Below are positions 44,041-54,118 of a stretch of DNA of 64,000 bases, piece after piece. Source of the stretch: Chengkuizengella marina (lineage in GTDB: Bacteria > Bacillota > Bacilli > Paenibacillales > KCTC-33759); the NCBI RefSeq assembly GCF_009910845.1, contig NZ_SIJB01000004.1, positions 1 through 64,000 on the forward strand, in the 5' to 3' direction. The translations under genes and the position numbers were made by a program. The stretch's first letter is position 1; each line of letters begins with the position of its first letter. Under the pieces are notes generated by a model that made no database searches, had not been told where the DNA came from, and was given only the letters and a program-made list of their open reading frames with translations.

Positions 44041-44454
44041 ATGATCATCAATATATGTTTGATTGTTATTGCATTGACATTAAGTATATTGGTTTTGATT
44101 ATAACTATTGCTTTTTTCAATGTTAATCGTTTTGTAAAACAATTAAATCTTACTATTTTGAATATGAATAATCAGTTTGAACAAACAAAGTCTGATGCAC
44201 TTGACTTGATTCACAACACTAAACGAATTACATCCGAGATAAAAACAAGTATCAATTCCTCTAAATCATTTGATAATAATTCAAATCAACTATTAGATTC
44301 TTTTAACCATATTGCATCATCATTACGGCAAATATCAGACTCTTTCACAAGTAATATTGAAAATACAATGACCAGTACTAAAGTGAAAAGAGAAACACAA
44401 GCAGTGAATTGGATCTACAATACTTTAGACATATGGAAAAAATGGAAAGCATAA
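44041..44454 (+). CDS. ytxG: DUF948 protein (YtxG-like)
   Basis: A 137-aa protein with an N-terminal membrane helix (CLIVIALTLSILVLIITIAF) and a helical cytoplasmic part typical of DUF948 (NRFVKQLNLTILNMNNQFEQ). In B. subtilis ytxG is followed by ytxH in a general-stress operon; the same order is seen here. GAGGTGAAATTA precedes ATG 44041, preferred to the GTG at 44032. Confidence 0.75.
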   Translation: MIINICLIVIALTLSILVLIITIAFFNVNRFVKQLNLTILNMNNQFEQTKSDALDLIHNTKRITSEIKTSINSSKSFDNNSNQLLDSFNHIASSLRQISDSFTSNIENTMTSTKVKRETQAVNWIYNTLDIWKKWKA

Positions 44455-44505
44455 ATTCTTTTCAAAAATGTATTTTACCATTGTAATTTAAAGGAGAGGG
44501 ATTAT

Positions 44506-44859
44506 ATGTCAGACAAAAACATTAATAGCAAGGATTTTTTATTAGGTATAGTTATAGGAGGTGTTTTAGGAGCTGTTGGCTTTAAATTTTTGGGAGGAGC
44601 CGATAAAGAAACAAATAACAATAATAATCATTCTTCAAATACAACATCAAGCAGTGAGTCACCTTCAGATGGAGTTGCTAACAATGTGACTGTAAAAGCA
44701 AGAGCAGTATCAAGTAATTTTAATGATGTAAGCTCAGTATTCCCAGTTAGTGACCAATCACAATTAAATACAAACACAACAGATTTTATGGAGAAAATTG
44801 AGGTATCAGATGATTCACAGACTAAAGATAGTGATAAAAACAATGTTAAAAAAGATTAA
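44506..44859 (+). CDS. ytxH: YtxH-like protein
   Basis: A 117-aa protein with a glycine-rich membrane helix at residues 10-28 (FLLGIVIGGVLGAVGFKFLG), the hallmark of YtxH, followed by a hydrophilic Asn/Ser/Asp-rich tail. It follows the DUF948 gene by 51 bases with GGAGAGGGATTAT before the ATG. In Bacillus this pair responds to general stress; regulation here was not resolved. Confidence 0.75.
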   Translation: MSDKNINSKDFLLGIVIGGVLGAVGFKFLGGADKETNNNNNHSSNTTSSSESPSDGVANNVTVKARAVSSNFNDVSSVFPVSDQSQLNTNTTDFMEKIEVSDDSQTKDSDKNNVKKD

Positions 44860-44940
44860 TTAGAAATAGACATGTGCCTACACCTTATAGACCTAAGATT
44901 CGTATTGTATAAGTAAAGGTTAGGGAAAGGAGGGTGTAAC

Positions 44941-45390
44941 ATGTCCTGGTTTTCGCGTGATAATATGAAAAATCTTGATCATCTACAACAATCTTTTCAT
45001 AAGGCATTAAAAGTAAGTGAAGACATGGTTGGGAAAATTAATCAATTATTTTTAGATGGACCTAAAACAGAAGTGTTTGATAAAGGAAATAAAGTGATCA
45101 TCATTTTAGAAATGCCGGGTATTCAAAAACAAAAGAAAATTGATTTTTCAGTTCGATCTACAGGAAAAAATATGTATTTGAAAGGTTTTTTAAATCAGCA
45201 AGTTAAAGTAAGCAATTATGGACAATTTTATAGTGAGAGAAGAAATGAAGATTTCACAAGATATATTCCACTACCTTCTGCTGTTAAAAGAAGGCCTGTA
45301 TCCATAAAATATAAAGATGGATTATTAAAAATGGTTTTCCAAAAAAAGAAAGATGCTTCTGAAAATAAGTGGTATGATTTCCACATTTAA
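44941..45390 (+). CDS. Hsp20/alpha-crystallin-like small heat-shock protein
   Basis: A 149-aa protein. Residues 40-140 follow the alpha-crystallin beta-sandwich: FDKGNKVIIILEMPGIQK, SERRNEDFTRYIPLPSAVKR and SIKYKDGLLKMVFQKK. The C-terminal IxI motif is missing, so it is a diverged member such as the CotP-like spore proteins. GGAAAGGAGGGTGTAAC precedes the ATG. The hairpin GTCCCG/CGGGAC at 45443-45461 follows. Confidence 0.75.
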   Translation: MSWFSRDNMKNLDHLQQSFHKALKVSEDMVGKINQLFLDGPKTEVFDKGNKVIIILEMPGIQKQKKIDFSVRSTGKNMYLKGFLNQQVKVSNYGQFYSERRNEDFTRYIPLPSAVKRRPVSIKYKDGLLKMVFQKKKDASENKWYDFHI

Positions 45391-45442
45391 ATACGATTAA
45401 AAACAAATGTATGCTCAGTTTATCTAAAAAGATTAAAAAATG

Positions 45443-45461
45443 AAGTCCCGCATAATACGGG
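45443..45461 (+). terminator. Hairpin after the Hsp20 gene
   Basis: GTCCCG pairs with CGGGAC over seven bases; there is no T-run directly behind it, so termination is uncertain. Confidence 0.45.
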
Positions 45462-45491
45462 ACAAATGAAATTGTTCTAACTCTTCTTGAA

Positions 45492-45516
45492 AAGGCTCCG
45501 TTAGGAGCTTTTATTT
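45492..45516. repeat. Short hairpin repeat, variant copy 2
   Basis: AAGGCTCCGTTAGGAGCTTT has the same stem as copies at 40666 and 58767 with a GTTA loop. It lies just after the end of the first YjcZ gene on the minus strand and may act as terminator on both strands. Confidence 0.65.
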
Positions 45517-45519
45517 TAT

Positions 45520-45630
45520 TTAAACGTATACCGCAGCTAGTAAAATAATAACTAATAGGATAAAAAGAACTAATACTATTGCAGCACCAGATGCAACACC
45601 ATAACCTTTTCTACCACCATAAGCGCTCAT
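45520..45630 (-). CDS. YjcZ-type mini membrane protein (36 aa), copy 1
   Basis: MSAYGGRKGYGVASG is followed by the hydrophobic signature IVLVLFILLVIILLAAVYV, which defines the YjcZ/tiny-TM family of sporulation-associated peptides in Bacillales. AAAGGAGGGAAAAGAT precedes the ATG. It is the first of three similar genes on the same strand within 900 bases, each with its own binding site and spacing of several hundred bases. Confidence 0.85.
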   Translation of the reverse strand: MSAYGGRKGYGVASGAAIVLVLFILLVIILLAAVYV

Positions 45631-46045
45631 ATCTTTTCCCTCCTTTTTTATTGGGATAATATAATGTATTCAAAATTAATGAACTTTGGCATAGTTATCT
45701 ATCCCTATTGTAAAAAAATAGACATTTATCCCGACTTTAAGTGCTTGTGAAGGGTTAACAATTAAATAAAAAACTTCTCGAAAAATAGCCCCTCCTAGTA
45801 GTGTGATACTAGACTAGACATAGCGTATAAAAAAATATAAATGAATTATGAGTTTGTATAAATGAAGAGAAGTAGATAAAAGGGTTATAATGAAACATTC
45901 ATATATACCTAATGAATATCATCACTAAATAATGTAATTTCTTTAAATGTGTGCTTGTCATATATGACGTAATGAAGAGCGATTTCTAGTACTTTAGTGG
46001 AGAAGAAATTTTCCCACTAAAGTACTATTTAATAATTAGATTTCA
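45631..46045. other. Gap between YjcZ copies 1 and 2
   Basis: This stretch has no gene. It holds the promoter area of copy 1 and a 13-bp perfect inverted repeat AGTACTTTAGTGG/CCACTAAAGTACT at 45988-46026, placed behind copy 2 on the minus strand like a terminator but without a T-run. Confidence 0.5.
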
Positions 46046-46150
46046 TTATACTGCGAAAGCAGCTGCTAAAATAATAACTAAAAGAATGAATAAAACTAAT
46101 ACTATACCAGCAGATCTGGCTATTCCGTATCCACCACCGCATGCGCTCAT
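46046..46150 (-). CDS. YjcZ-type mini membrane protein (34 aa), copy 2
   Basis: MSACGGGYGIARSAG then IVLVLFILLVIILAAAFAV shows the same glycine-rich head and hydrophobic tail as the other two copies, with a Cys at position 4. AAAGGAGGTGACATAA precedes the ATG. The near-identical tail among the three copies indicates tandem duplication. Confidence 0.85.
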   Translation of the reverse strand: MSACGGGYGIARSAGIVLVLFILLVIILAAAFAV

Positions 46151-46294
46151 TTATGTCACCTCCTTTTAAACAAAGTTAAATCAAGTTCATAAAATTAGGA
46201 GATATTTTAAAAAGTATTACTTAGATGAGTCTGGTAATCTTCTAGAAAATTTACCTTACTGTAAATTAACTATCCGTTTATCTGAATTATTTGA

Positions 46295-46414
46295 TTAGAC
46301 ATAGATACCAGCTGCTAAAATAATAACTAATAGAATAAATAGAACTAATACTATAACTGCGGTTCTTGCTAAACCGCTTCCGTATCCATAACCACCACAC
46401 CCATATGCGCTCAT
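46295..46414 (-). CDS. YjcZ-type mini membrane protein (39 aa), copy 3
   Basis: MSAYGCGGYGYGSGLARTA followed by VIVLVLFILLVIILAAGIYV gives the same layout with a longer Gly/Tyr head. GAAGGAGGTGTGGCAA precedes ATG 46414; upstream in-frame starts lack a binding site. Homologues accumulate in sporulating cells, and their molecular role is unclear. Confidence 0.85.
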   Translation of the reverse strand: MSAYGCGGYGYGSGLARTAVIVLVLFILLVIILAAGIYV

Positions 46415-46592
46415 TTGCCACACCTCCTTCTTTAAAGGATAATATACAATATGAATAAATCGCTTGACCTGTATAGACGAATACCCTAATTTAAAAAAAT
46501 GGACGTTTGTCACTAGATCAACATTGAATCCAAGCTTTTATTTCTGTATGATGTTCTTATAGATGCTTATAGAGATACTATGGAGGATCATG

Positions 46593-47015
46593 ATGTTAAC
46601 TATAGATCAAGTATTAAAAATGTTGTCAGAACAAGGTTTTAGAATTACAGAACAACGTAAATCATTAATTGAACTTTTTGTTGAAAATGGAAGTTATTTA
46701 ACAGCACAAGGTGTTTATAAATATATGTCTAATCAATATTCAGGGTTAAGTTTTGATACTGTTTATCGTAATTTACGACTCATGAAAGAAGTTGGTGTGA
46801 TTGAACAGTTTGTATTTGAAGATGGGATTAAATTTAAAATACGTTGTGAAGATGAATCTCACCATCATCATTTAATATGTCTTGAGTGTGAGAAAACTTA
46901 TTCTATACACTATTGTCCAGTACAATATGTACCGGAGTTGCCTGATCAGTTTCAAATTGTCAATCATAAGTTTGAATTGTATGGATTTTGTAAAGATTGC
47001 CAAAAGGAGGTATGA
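46593..47015 (+). CDS. Fur-family metal regulator, probably Zur
   Basis: A 140-aa regulator with the Fur winged helix ([35 protein letters not shown]), the His cluster ESHHHHLIC and structural zinc cysteines CLEC and CKDC. The extra HYCPVQYVP is Zur-like. A zinc-binding lipoprotein gene with a Zur box lies 4.5 kb downstream, which supports the Zur call over PerR or Fur. GGAGG lies 7 bases before ATG 46593. It overlaps yidD. Confidence 0.8.
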   Translation: MLTIDQVLKMLSEQGFRITEQRKSLIELFVENGSYLTAQGVYKYMSNQYSGLSFDTVYRNLRLMKEVGVIEQFVFEDGIKFKIRCEDESHHHHLICLECEKTYSIHYCPVQYVPELPDQFQIVNHKFELYGFCKDCQKEV

Positions 47016-47017
47016 TG

Positions 47018-47236
47018 ATGTTGAAAAAGCTCTGGACGGCACCTATTCATTTTTATAGGAAATTTATTTCACCAATAAAACCTCCGACGTGTCGATTTTA
47101 TCCTTCATGCTCACAATATGCATTAGAAGCTGTTGAAAAACATGGAGTAGTAAAGGGAACAGGACTAAGTGTAAAGAGAATTAGTAAATGCCATCCCTTT
47201 CATCCTGGTGGTGTTGATCATGTACCTGAAAAATAA
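47018..47236 (+). CDS. yidD: Membrane protein insertion efficiency factor YidD
   Basis: A 72-aa protein with the family core [20 protein letters not shown] and the following [16 protein letters not shown], then [14 protein letters not shown]. It aids YidC-type membrane insertion at the inner membrane face. Three consecutive ATGs (47012, 47015, 47018) follow AAAGGAGG; the third has the best spacing. It overlaps or abuts the Fur-family gene and is read with it. Confidence 0.88.
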   Translation: MLKKLWTAPIHFYRKFISPIKPPTCRFYPSCSQYALEAVEKHGVVKGTGLSVKRISKCHPFHPGGVDHVPEK

Positions 47237-47241
47237 CGGAC

Positions 47242-47271
47242 TTGACATTTATACGAATCATTATGTATATT
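47242..47271 (+). promoter_or_regulatory. Predicted promoter of the T-box leader
   Basis: TTGACA (47242-47247) and TATATT (47266-47271) are 18 bases apart, a near-consensus vegetative promoter just before the T-box structure. Confidence 0.65.
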
Positions 47272-47289
47272 TTAATAAATTAAAATCAT

Positions 47290-47556
47290 TTCCTATGAAT
47301 GGATAAGTACAGCTTATGCACAATTACAGAGAGCCGGAGATGCTGAAAACCGGTATTGATGCAATGTTGGAAAATGGTCCTGGAGGATTTGTCGTTGAGT
47401 GGTTTTATTTATGAAACGATGAGGCGATAACGGATTCCTACGTTAAAAGGTAGTCATTGACTTACTGAGCCTTTTGCTTGCAAAAGTAGAGGGGAAGTTG
47501 GGTGGTAACACGTGAGAGAGCTCTCGTCCCAAAAGGATTAGGGTTTTTTTGTTGTA
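47290..47556 (+). ncRNA. T-box leader controlling metG
   Basis: The leader shows the stem I elements GAGAGCCGG and GCTGAAAACCGG (47329-47353), a candidate Met specifier ATG at 47374-47376, and the T-box core GGGTGGTAACACG (about 47510-47522), in which TGG pairs with the tRNA acceptor end. A terminator-type GTCCC...GGG with a T-run follows (47526-47551). Uncharged tRNA-Met would stabilise the antiterminator and raise methionyl-tRNA synthetase expression. The exact specifier needs a structural fold. Confidence 0.88.
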
Positions 47557-47615
47557 ATTAAATTTATCTTTAATTAGTATTACAGGAGGCACATTAATCT
47601 AAACAATAAAATTAA

Positions 47616-49628
<2,013 letters not shown>

Positions 49629-49712
49629 AATTTCATAAAAATAAAAACAATGTTTTTATTTTTACACTAAGGGTTGATTTTAATATCACTATGATACTAA
49701 AATCTATGTATG

Positions 49713-49744
49713 CACCCAAGCTATTTTAATGGCTTGGGTGTTTT
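49713..49744 (+). terminator. Terminator after metG
   Basis: CACCCAAGCT pairs with GGCTTGGGTG over a short loop and is followed by four T. An A/T-only hairpin at about 49637-49662 lies between it and metG. Confidence 0.85.
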
Positions 49745-49847
49745 GTATAAAATATGCTAAAAAGTCAAAGAAATAAACACTAAAATCCAATTTCATTCGT
49801 GTTATAATGATATGAATTTCATAAAATATAGGTTGAGAAGGGTGATT

Positions 49848-51002
49848 ATGAATACTACTAAAGATATAAATAAATTAAAATCATTTACTTTTTTATTTTA
49901 TATGGGAATGGGAATTATTGTTCCTTTCCTTCCTTTATATTTTGAAGAAGTGGGATATTCTAAAATTCAAATTGGAACACTACTGGGTATTGGTCCAATG
50001 GCAGGAATCGTGTCCAATATTTTATGGGGAGTCATTAGTGATTCATTCCAAACTGTTAAGAAAGTACTGACTATTCTTTTGTTTGGACAAATGGTGATGT
50101 TATTTTGGTTATGGCAGGTTGATCAATTCACGATTACTGTCATTGTCATTTTATTTTTCTTTTTCTTTCAAAATCCAGTTATCGCTTTAACGGACAGCCT
50201 TATACTCATCACCATACAAAAAACTAAATTCAGTTACGCAGGAATTAGAGTATGGGGTTCTTTAGGTTTTTCTTTTTCAGCACTGGTCATGGGATGGATA
50301 TTGTCTAGAACTGGAATGGATAAAACGATATTTTTATTAATCATGACAACAATAGTTGCTTTTGTTCTTTCCTTTGGATTAAAGGATCGTAAAGGTTCTG
50401 TTAAAAAGATGAGATTTTCAGGAATTTTTAATATGCTTCAATCCAAAGACTTACTATGGTTCTTATTATTAGTTTTTATAATTTCTTTATCACATCGCAC
50501 AAATGATCATTTTATATCTCTTTACTTAATAGAGCTGGGTACAGACGAAAAGTGGATCGGCTGGTCACCTACAGTTGCAGCTTTAAGTGAAATTCCTGTA
50601 TTTTTATTTTTAAGCAAATATGGGCATCGATTTAAAGAGTTGCCATTGCTTGCGATAGCAGGATTTTCTTATGCGTTAAGATATATCCTAACTGCTTCCT
50701 TAGACAACCCTTATTTGATTATTGCTGTTCAAGCTCTCCATAGTATTTCTTTTGGTATATTTTTAATTACTGCTTTGCGTTATTTAACGGGATTAATACC
50801 AGAGGAATATCGTTCAACTGGTTTAGCCGTATTTACTGTGATTTGGGCAGGAATTGCAGGAATGAGCAGTGGTATGGTTGGAGGATGGATCTATAATCAG
50901 TATGGTGGAGAAATTCTTTATTATGTAGCCTCTCTTTTAGGTTTCATTTCAGGCATTGGATTTTTAAGCACCCATTTGTACAAATTAAGAATAAAAGCTT
51001 AA
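49848..51002 (+). CDS. MFS transporter, LacY/nucleoside-symporter-like
   Basis: A 384-aa protein with 12 hydrophobic helices; the start LKSFTFLFYMGMGIIVPFLP and the loop YSKIQIGTLLGIGPMAG are typical of the PPP/LacY-like MFS_1_like group. AGAAGGGTGATT precedes ATG 49848, preferred over the ATG at 49812. The substrate is unknown. Confidence 0.82.
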   Translation: MNTTKDINKLKSFTFLFYMGMGIIVPFLPLYFEEVGYSKIQIGTLLGIGPMAGIVSNILWGVISDSFQTVKKVLTILLFGQMVMLFWLWQVDQFTITVIVILFFFFFQNPVIALTDSLILITIQKTKFSYAGIRVWGSLGFSFSALVMGWILSRTGMDKTIFLLIMTTIVAFVLSFGLKDRKGSVKKMRFSGIFNMLQSKDLLWFLLLVFIISLSHRTNDHFISLYLIELGTDEKWIGWSPTVAALSEIPVFLFLSKYGHRFKELPLLAIAGFSYALRYILTASLDNPYLIIAVQALHSISFGIFLITALRYLTGLIPEEYRSTGLAVFTVIWAGIAGMSSGMVGGWIYNQYGGEILYYVASLLGFISGIGFLSTHLYKLRIKA

Positions 51003-51011
51003 ATAAAAACA

Positions 51012-51041
51012 TTGACATATAAAAAGCCCACCATGTATAAT
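51012..51041 (+). promoter_or_regulatory. Promoter of the zinc lipoprotein gene
   Basis: TTGACA (51012-51017) and TATAAT (51036-51041) are both perfect consensus hexamers with an 18-base spacer. Confidence 0.8.
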
Positions 51042-51049
51042 TCAGAAAG

Positions 51050-51072
51050 TAAATAGTAATTATTACGATTAA
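51050..51072. promoter_or_regulatory. Zur box
   Basis: AAATAGTAAT-T-ATTACGATTAA is a 7-1-7-type inverted repeat that fits the Bacillus Zur consensus AAATCGTAATNATTACGATT with one or two mismatches. It overlaps the transcription start region just after the -10 box, ideal for zinc-dependent repression. Confidence 0.8.
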
Positions 51073-51098
51073 CAATTTAGTTTATGGGAGGGATTTTT

Positions 51099-52139
51099 TT
51101 GTTTAAGAAATTCAATTTATTATTTACTATTTTAATTATTCTGTCTATTTTATTAATTGGCTGCACATCCAATACTTCTGAAACTGATTTAGATAATACT
51201 TCAGAATCTAATAAAATTAACATTGTGACTACTTTTTACCCACTATATGATTTTGCAAAAAAAATAGGTGGAGAATATGTAGAAGTTCAAAATATAGTCC
51301 CAACTGGTGTTGAACCGCATGATTGGACACCAAAAACAAGGGATATGATACAGATCACTGAAGCGGATCTATTTATTTATAATGGTCTTGGTTTTGAGAG
51401 TTGGATTGAAAGCTTTTTTTCGAGCTTAGAAGCTGATGTAAGCATTGAGTGGGTTGAAGCGAGTTTAGGGGCACAAATTCTTGATGCAACTATAGAAGAG
51501 GAAAGTCATGAAGAAGAAGGCCATGAAGAAGAAAGCCATGAAGAAGGCCATGAAGAAGAAGGTCATGAAGAAGAAGGTCATGAAGAAGAAGGTCATGAAG
51601 ATGAACATGATCATGGTGCCTATGATCCACATATTTGGTTAAGTCCAGTTCAAGCAAAAGTACTGGCAGAAAATATTAAACAAGGTTTAATAAAAGTAGA
51701 TCCAGCGCATAAAGATGAATATGAGGAACGTTTTATAGAGCTTTCTAATCAATTGGATGAACTTCATTTAGAGTACAAAGAGGTTTTGGAAAATGCACCT
51801 AGGAATGAATTTGTTGTTTCACATCAAGCATTTGGATATTTAGCAAATGAATATAACCTTACACAAAAATCCATTATGGGAATTACACCAGAAGCTGAAC
51901 CAACAATTCAAGATTATAAAAACATCTCTGTTTTTGTTGAGGAAAATAATATTCAATATATTTTATTTGAAGAATTAGTGTCTCCAAAGATTGCTGAGAC
52001 TTTGTCTAAGGATTTAAACGTTGAAACACTTGTTCTTAATCCATTAGAAGGATTAACTGAAGAGCAAGAGAAAAATGGTGACGATTATTTTACAATTATG
52101 AAAAGGAATTTGACAAGCTTGGAGAAAGCTCTACAATAA
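51099..52139 (+). CDS. znuA: Zinc ABC transporter substrate-binding lipoprotein
   Basis: A 346-aa lipoprotein with a TTG start at 51099, six bases after GGGAGGG. The lipobox is LIGC with Cys22. The ZnuA/AdcA fold shows TTFYPLYDFAKKIGG, GVEPHDW and AYDPHIWLSP, with metal-binding histidines. A Glu/His-rich loop of GHEEE and SHEEE repeats (about residues 133-169) is typical of zinc-binding members. The promoter carries a Zur box. The permease and ATPase genes are not adjacent. Confidence 0.9.
   Translation: MFKKFNLLFTILIILSILLIGCTSNTSETDLDNTSESNKINIVTTFYPLYDFAKKIGGEYVEVQNIVPTGVEPHDWTPKTRDMIQITEADLFIYNGLGFESWIESFFSSLEADVSIEWVEASLGAQILDATIEEESHEEEGHEEESHEEGHEEEGHEEEGHEEEGHEDEHDHGAYDPHIWLSPVQAKVLAENIKQGLIKVDPAHKDEYEERFIELSNQLDELHLEYKEVLENAPRNEFVVSHQAFGYLANEYNLTQKSIMGITPEAEPTIQDYKNISVFVEENNIQYILFEELVSPKIAETLSKDLNVETLVLNPLEGLTEEQEKNGDDYFTIMKRNLTSLEKALQ
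51502..51611 (+). repeat. Tandem repeats coding a His/Glu-rich loop
   Basis: Fifteen- to eighteen-base units (GAAGAAGGTCATGAAGAA and variants) repeat about seven times within the zinc lipoprotein gene. Their number may vary by slippage. Confidence 0.85.
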
Positions 52140-52175
52140 AAGTAGATTCAATACATTTATTTGAAGGAGATCGAT

Positions 52176-52883
52176 ATGGAGCTTAACATTTGGGTAGCTT
52201 TTTGGGCAGGATTAGCCTCCTTTATATCCCCATGCTGTCTTCCTTTATACCCATCGTATATTTCTTATATTACTGGTATATCTGTAAGTAATTTAAAAAC
52301 AAAACAAAATAAAGAAATTAGAATGAAAACAATGACTCATACTTTATTTTTTATTTTAGGTTTTTCTGTTGTTTATTATACGTTGGGATTATCAGCAGGT
52401 ATACTTGCCGAAGTTTTTAGTGGGTATGATGAACTTATTAGTCAGATTGCTGGTTTACTGATTATAGTTATGGGATTATTTTTGCTTGGGGTTTTTAAAC
52501 CTCAGCTATTAATGAAAGAAGTTAAGTTTAAGTGGGCAACTAAGCCAGCGGGTTACTTAGGTACTTTTCTGATTGGGATTGGTTTTGCTGCGGGCTGGTC
52601 ACCATGTGTAGGTCCCATCTTAGGTGCTATTGTTGCCTTAGCTGCTACTGAACCTGGAATATGGTTTGAATTGATTACCGCATACACACTAGGATTTGCG
52701 ATCCCTTTTTTCATTATGGCATTTTTTATAGGTTCTACAAAGTGGATTTTAAAACATTCAAATACGATCATGAAAATTGGTGGAGCTATGATGATTGTCA
52801 TAGGTATTTTACTTTTTACGGGGCAAATGACTAAAATTACGATTTGGTTAAATAGTATTACCCCAAGCTGGTTACAATTTTAA
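52176..52883 (+). CDS. ccdA: CcdA-type thiol-disulfide transporter
   Basis: A 235-aa protein with six membrane helices. The redox cysteines lie in FISPCCLPLYPSYISYITG (Cys20) and GWSPCVGPILGAI, with prolines as in CcdA/DsbD. It passes electrons across the membrane for cytochrome c maturation or extracellular disulfide reduction. AAGGAGATCGAT precedes ATG 52176. It follows the zinc lipoprotein gene by 36 bases, so it may share the Zur-controlled transcript. Confidence 0.88.
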   Translation: MELNIWVAFWAGLASFISPCCLPLYPSYISYITGISVSNLKTKQNKEIRMKTMTHTLFFILGFSVVYYTLGLSAGILAEVFSGYDELISQIAGLLIIVMGLFLLGVFKPQLLMKEVKFKWATKPAGYLGTFLIGIGFAAGWSPCVGPILGAIVALAATEPGIWFELITAYTLGFAIPFFIMAFFIGSTKWILKHSNTIMKIGGAMMIVIGILLFTGQMTKITIWLNSITPSWLQF

Positions 52884-53049
52884 CTAAATACCCAGTAGTG
52901 AACTGCACTGCATTAAGGAACCTTATTAAAAACACTCAATTTTTGTTCATGAACCAATCCAAGTAGACTAAATAGAGGTGAACTAACTTGCTTGTAGGTG
53001 ACAAAGCGTGTATGATACTTAAAGAGGAAACAAGTGAGGGGGAATCAGT

Positions 53050-53478
53050 TTGGCCACACCCAGTATGGAGGATTATCTCGAACGAATTTACATATTAATA
53101 GATGAAAAGGGTTATGCAAGAGTATCAGATATTGCAGAGGGGCTAGAGGTTCATCCATCATCAGTTACAAAAATGATACAGAAATTAGATAAAGATCAAT
53201 ATCTTATATATGAGAAATATAGAGGATTAATTTTGACCTCCAAAGGCAAAAAAATTGGAAAGCGATTGGTAGCTCGCCATCATTTACTTGAAAAATTTTT
53301 AAGCACGATTGGAGTTCAAGAAGAAAATATATATGATGATGTTGAAGGAATCGAGCATCATTTAAGTTGGGATTCAATTACATGTATTGAAGCACTTCTA
53401 GAATATTTTGATCGTAACCCTCAACAAGTTGAAAAATTAAATAAAATACGTGAAGAACTGAATACCGAAGAAGATTAA
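53050..53478 (+). CDS. mntR: Manganese-dependent regulator MntR
   Basis: A 142-aa DtxR-type regulator nearly identical in pattern to B. subtilis MntR. The metal ligands Asp8, Glu11, His77, Glu99, Glu102 and His103 are all present ([32 protein letters not shown]). It uses a TTG start, as the alignment of the N-terminus demands; GAGGGGG lies about 10 bases before it. It represses manganese uptake genes, none of which is adjacent. Confidence 0.93.
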   Translation: MATPSMEDYLERIYILIDEKGYARVSDIAEGLEVHPSSVTKMIQKLDKDQYLIYEKYRGLILTSKGKKIGKRLVARHHLLEKFLSTIGVQEENIYDDVEGIEHHLSWDSITCIEALLEYFDRNPQQVEKLNKIREELNTEED

Positions 53479-53558
53479 ATATGAAAAGCTACCTCAACAC
53501 TTATAATCAAAGTGGAATGAGTTAGCTTTTTTAGTACATTGCCTTTTCGCTATATCCA

Positions 53559-53876
53559 TTATTGAAAATAATAATAGGTTCTAATAGGAGAGAGTTTTTT
53601 CTGTTTTTTTACACATCTGTTCTGTTTTTTATCTTTACAGCAACAGGAAGAATTGTGATGAGATGAATATTCATATGTGTTTACTAGCTTTGAAATTACA
53701 AGTAGGAAAAGTACTAAAAAAACGCTTATGAATATGAAGGCGAATAAGATGATAAATATAACCTCAGACATAAAAAAATCGAATGTTATCAAAAAGAATG
53801 CAGTTATGAATACAAAGGGAATACCAAATAATAATAGTAATAATGTAATCGCTATTCCTGCATATGAACTAGTCAT
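53559..53876 (-). CDS. Small two-span membrane protein with Cys-rich tail
   Basis: A 105-aa protein with two hydrophobic helices (residues 7-30 and 37-63) and a tail holding NSSCCCKDKKQNRC. GAAAGAAGGTGATTTA precedes the ATG, which supports this strand over the overlapping frame on the other one. The Cys cluster could bind metal or form disulfides. No family is recognised. Confidence 0.6.
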   Translation of the reverse strand: MTSSYAGIAITLLLLLFGIPFVFITAFFLITFDFFMSEVIFIILFAFIFISVFLVLFLLVISKLVNTYEYSSHHNSSCCCKDKKQNRCVKKQKKLSPIRTYYYFQ

Positions 53877-53935
53877 TAAATCACCTTCTTTCTATTATAA
53901 ACTGTGATATATCATATGTTTTTTTTATAGTGGTT

Positions 53936-53950
53936 GTACTAGACTAGTAC
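53936..53950. repeat. Perfect 15-base palindrome
   Basis: GTACTAG-A-CTAGTAC lies 60 bases before the start of the small Cys-rich membrane protein. A partial match (TACTAGACTAG) occurs near 45808. It may be an operator. Confidence 0.35.
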
Positions 53951-54118
53951 CTATTAGAAGAAAAATAGGCGTAGTAGAAAGAATGTGTTCAATTAAGATT
54001 TATAACATCAAATATCTACAACAGGTTAGAGTGTTGATTTTAAAGATCACGTTCTTAACAAACCCTTCATCGCATACAACATAGATATGAATATTCCTTT
54101 GCTTAAGGAGTTGTCTGA

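Noticed and set aside
51502-51611. Repeat array considered as a CRISPR-like element
   Set aside because: The units have no unique spacers and lie in frame within the zinc lipoprotein gene.
53677-53907. Plus-strand frame opposite the small Cys-rich membrane protein
   Set aside because: The minus strand has a strong ribosome binding site and membrane topology; the plus frame is Lys/Asn-rich antisense sequence.
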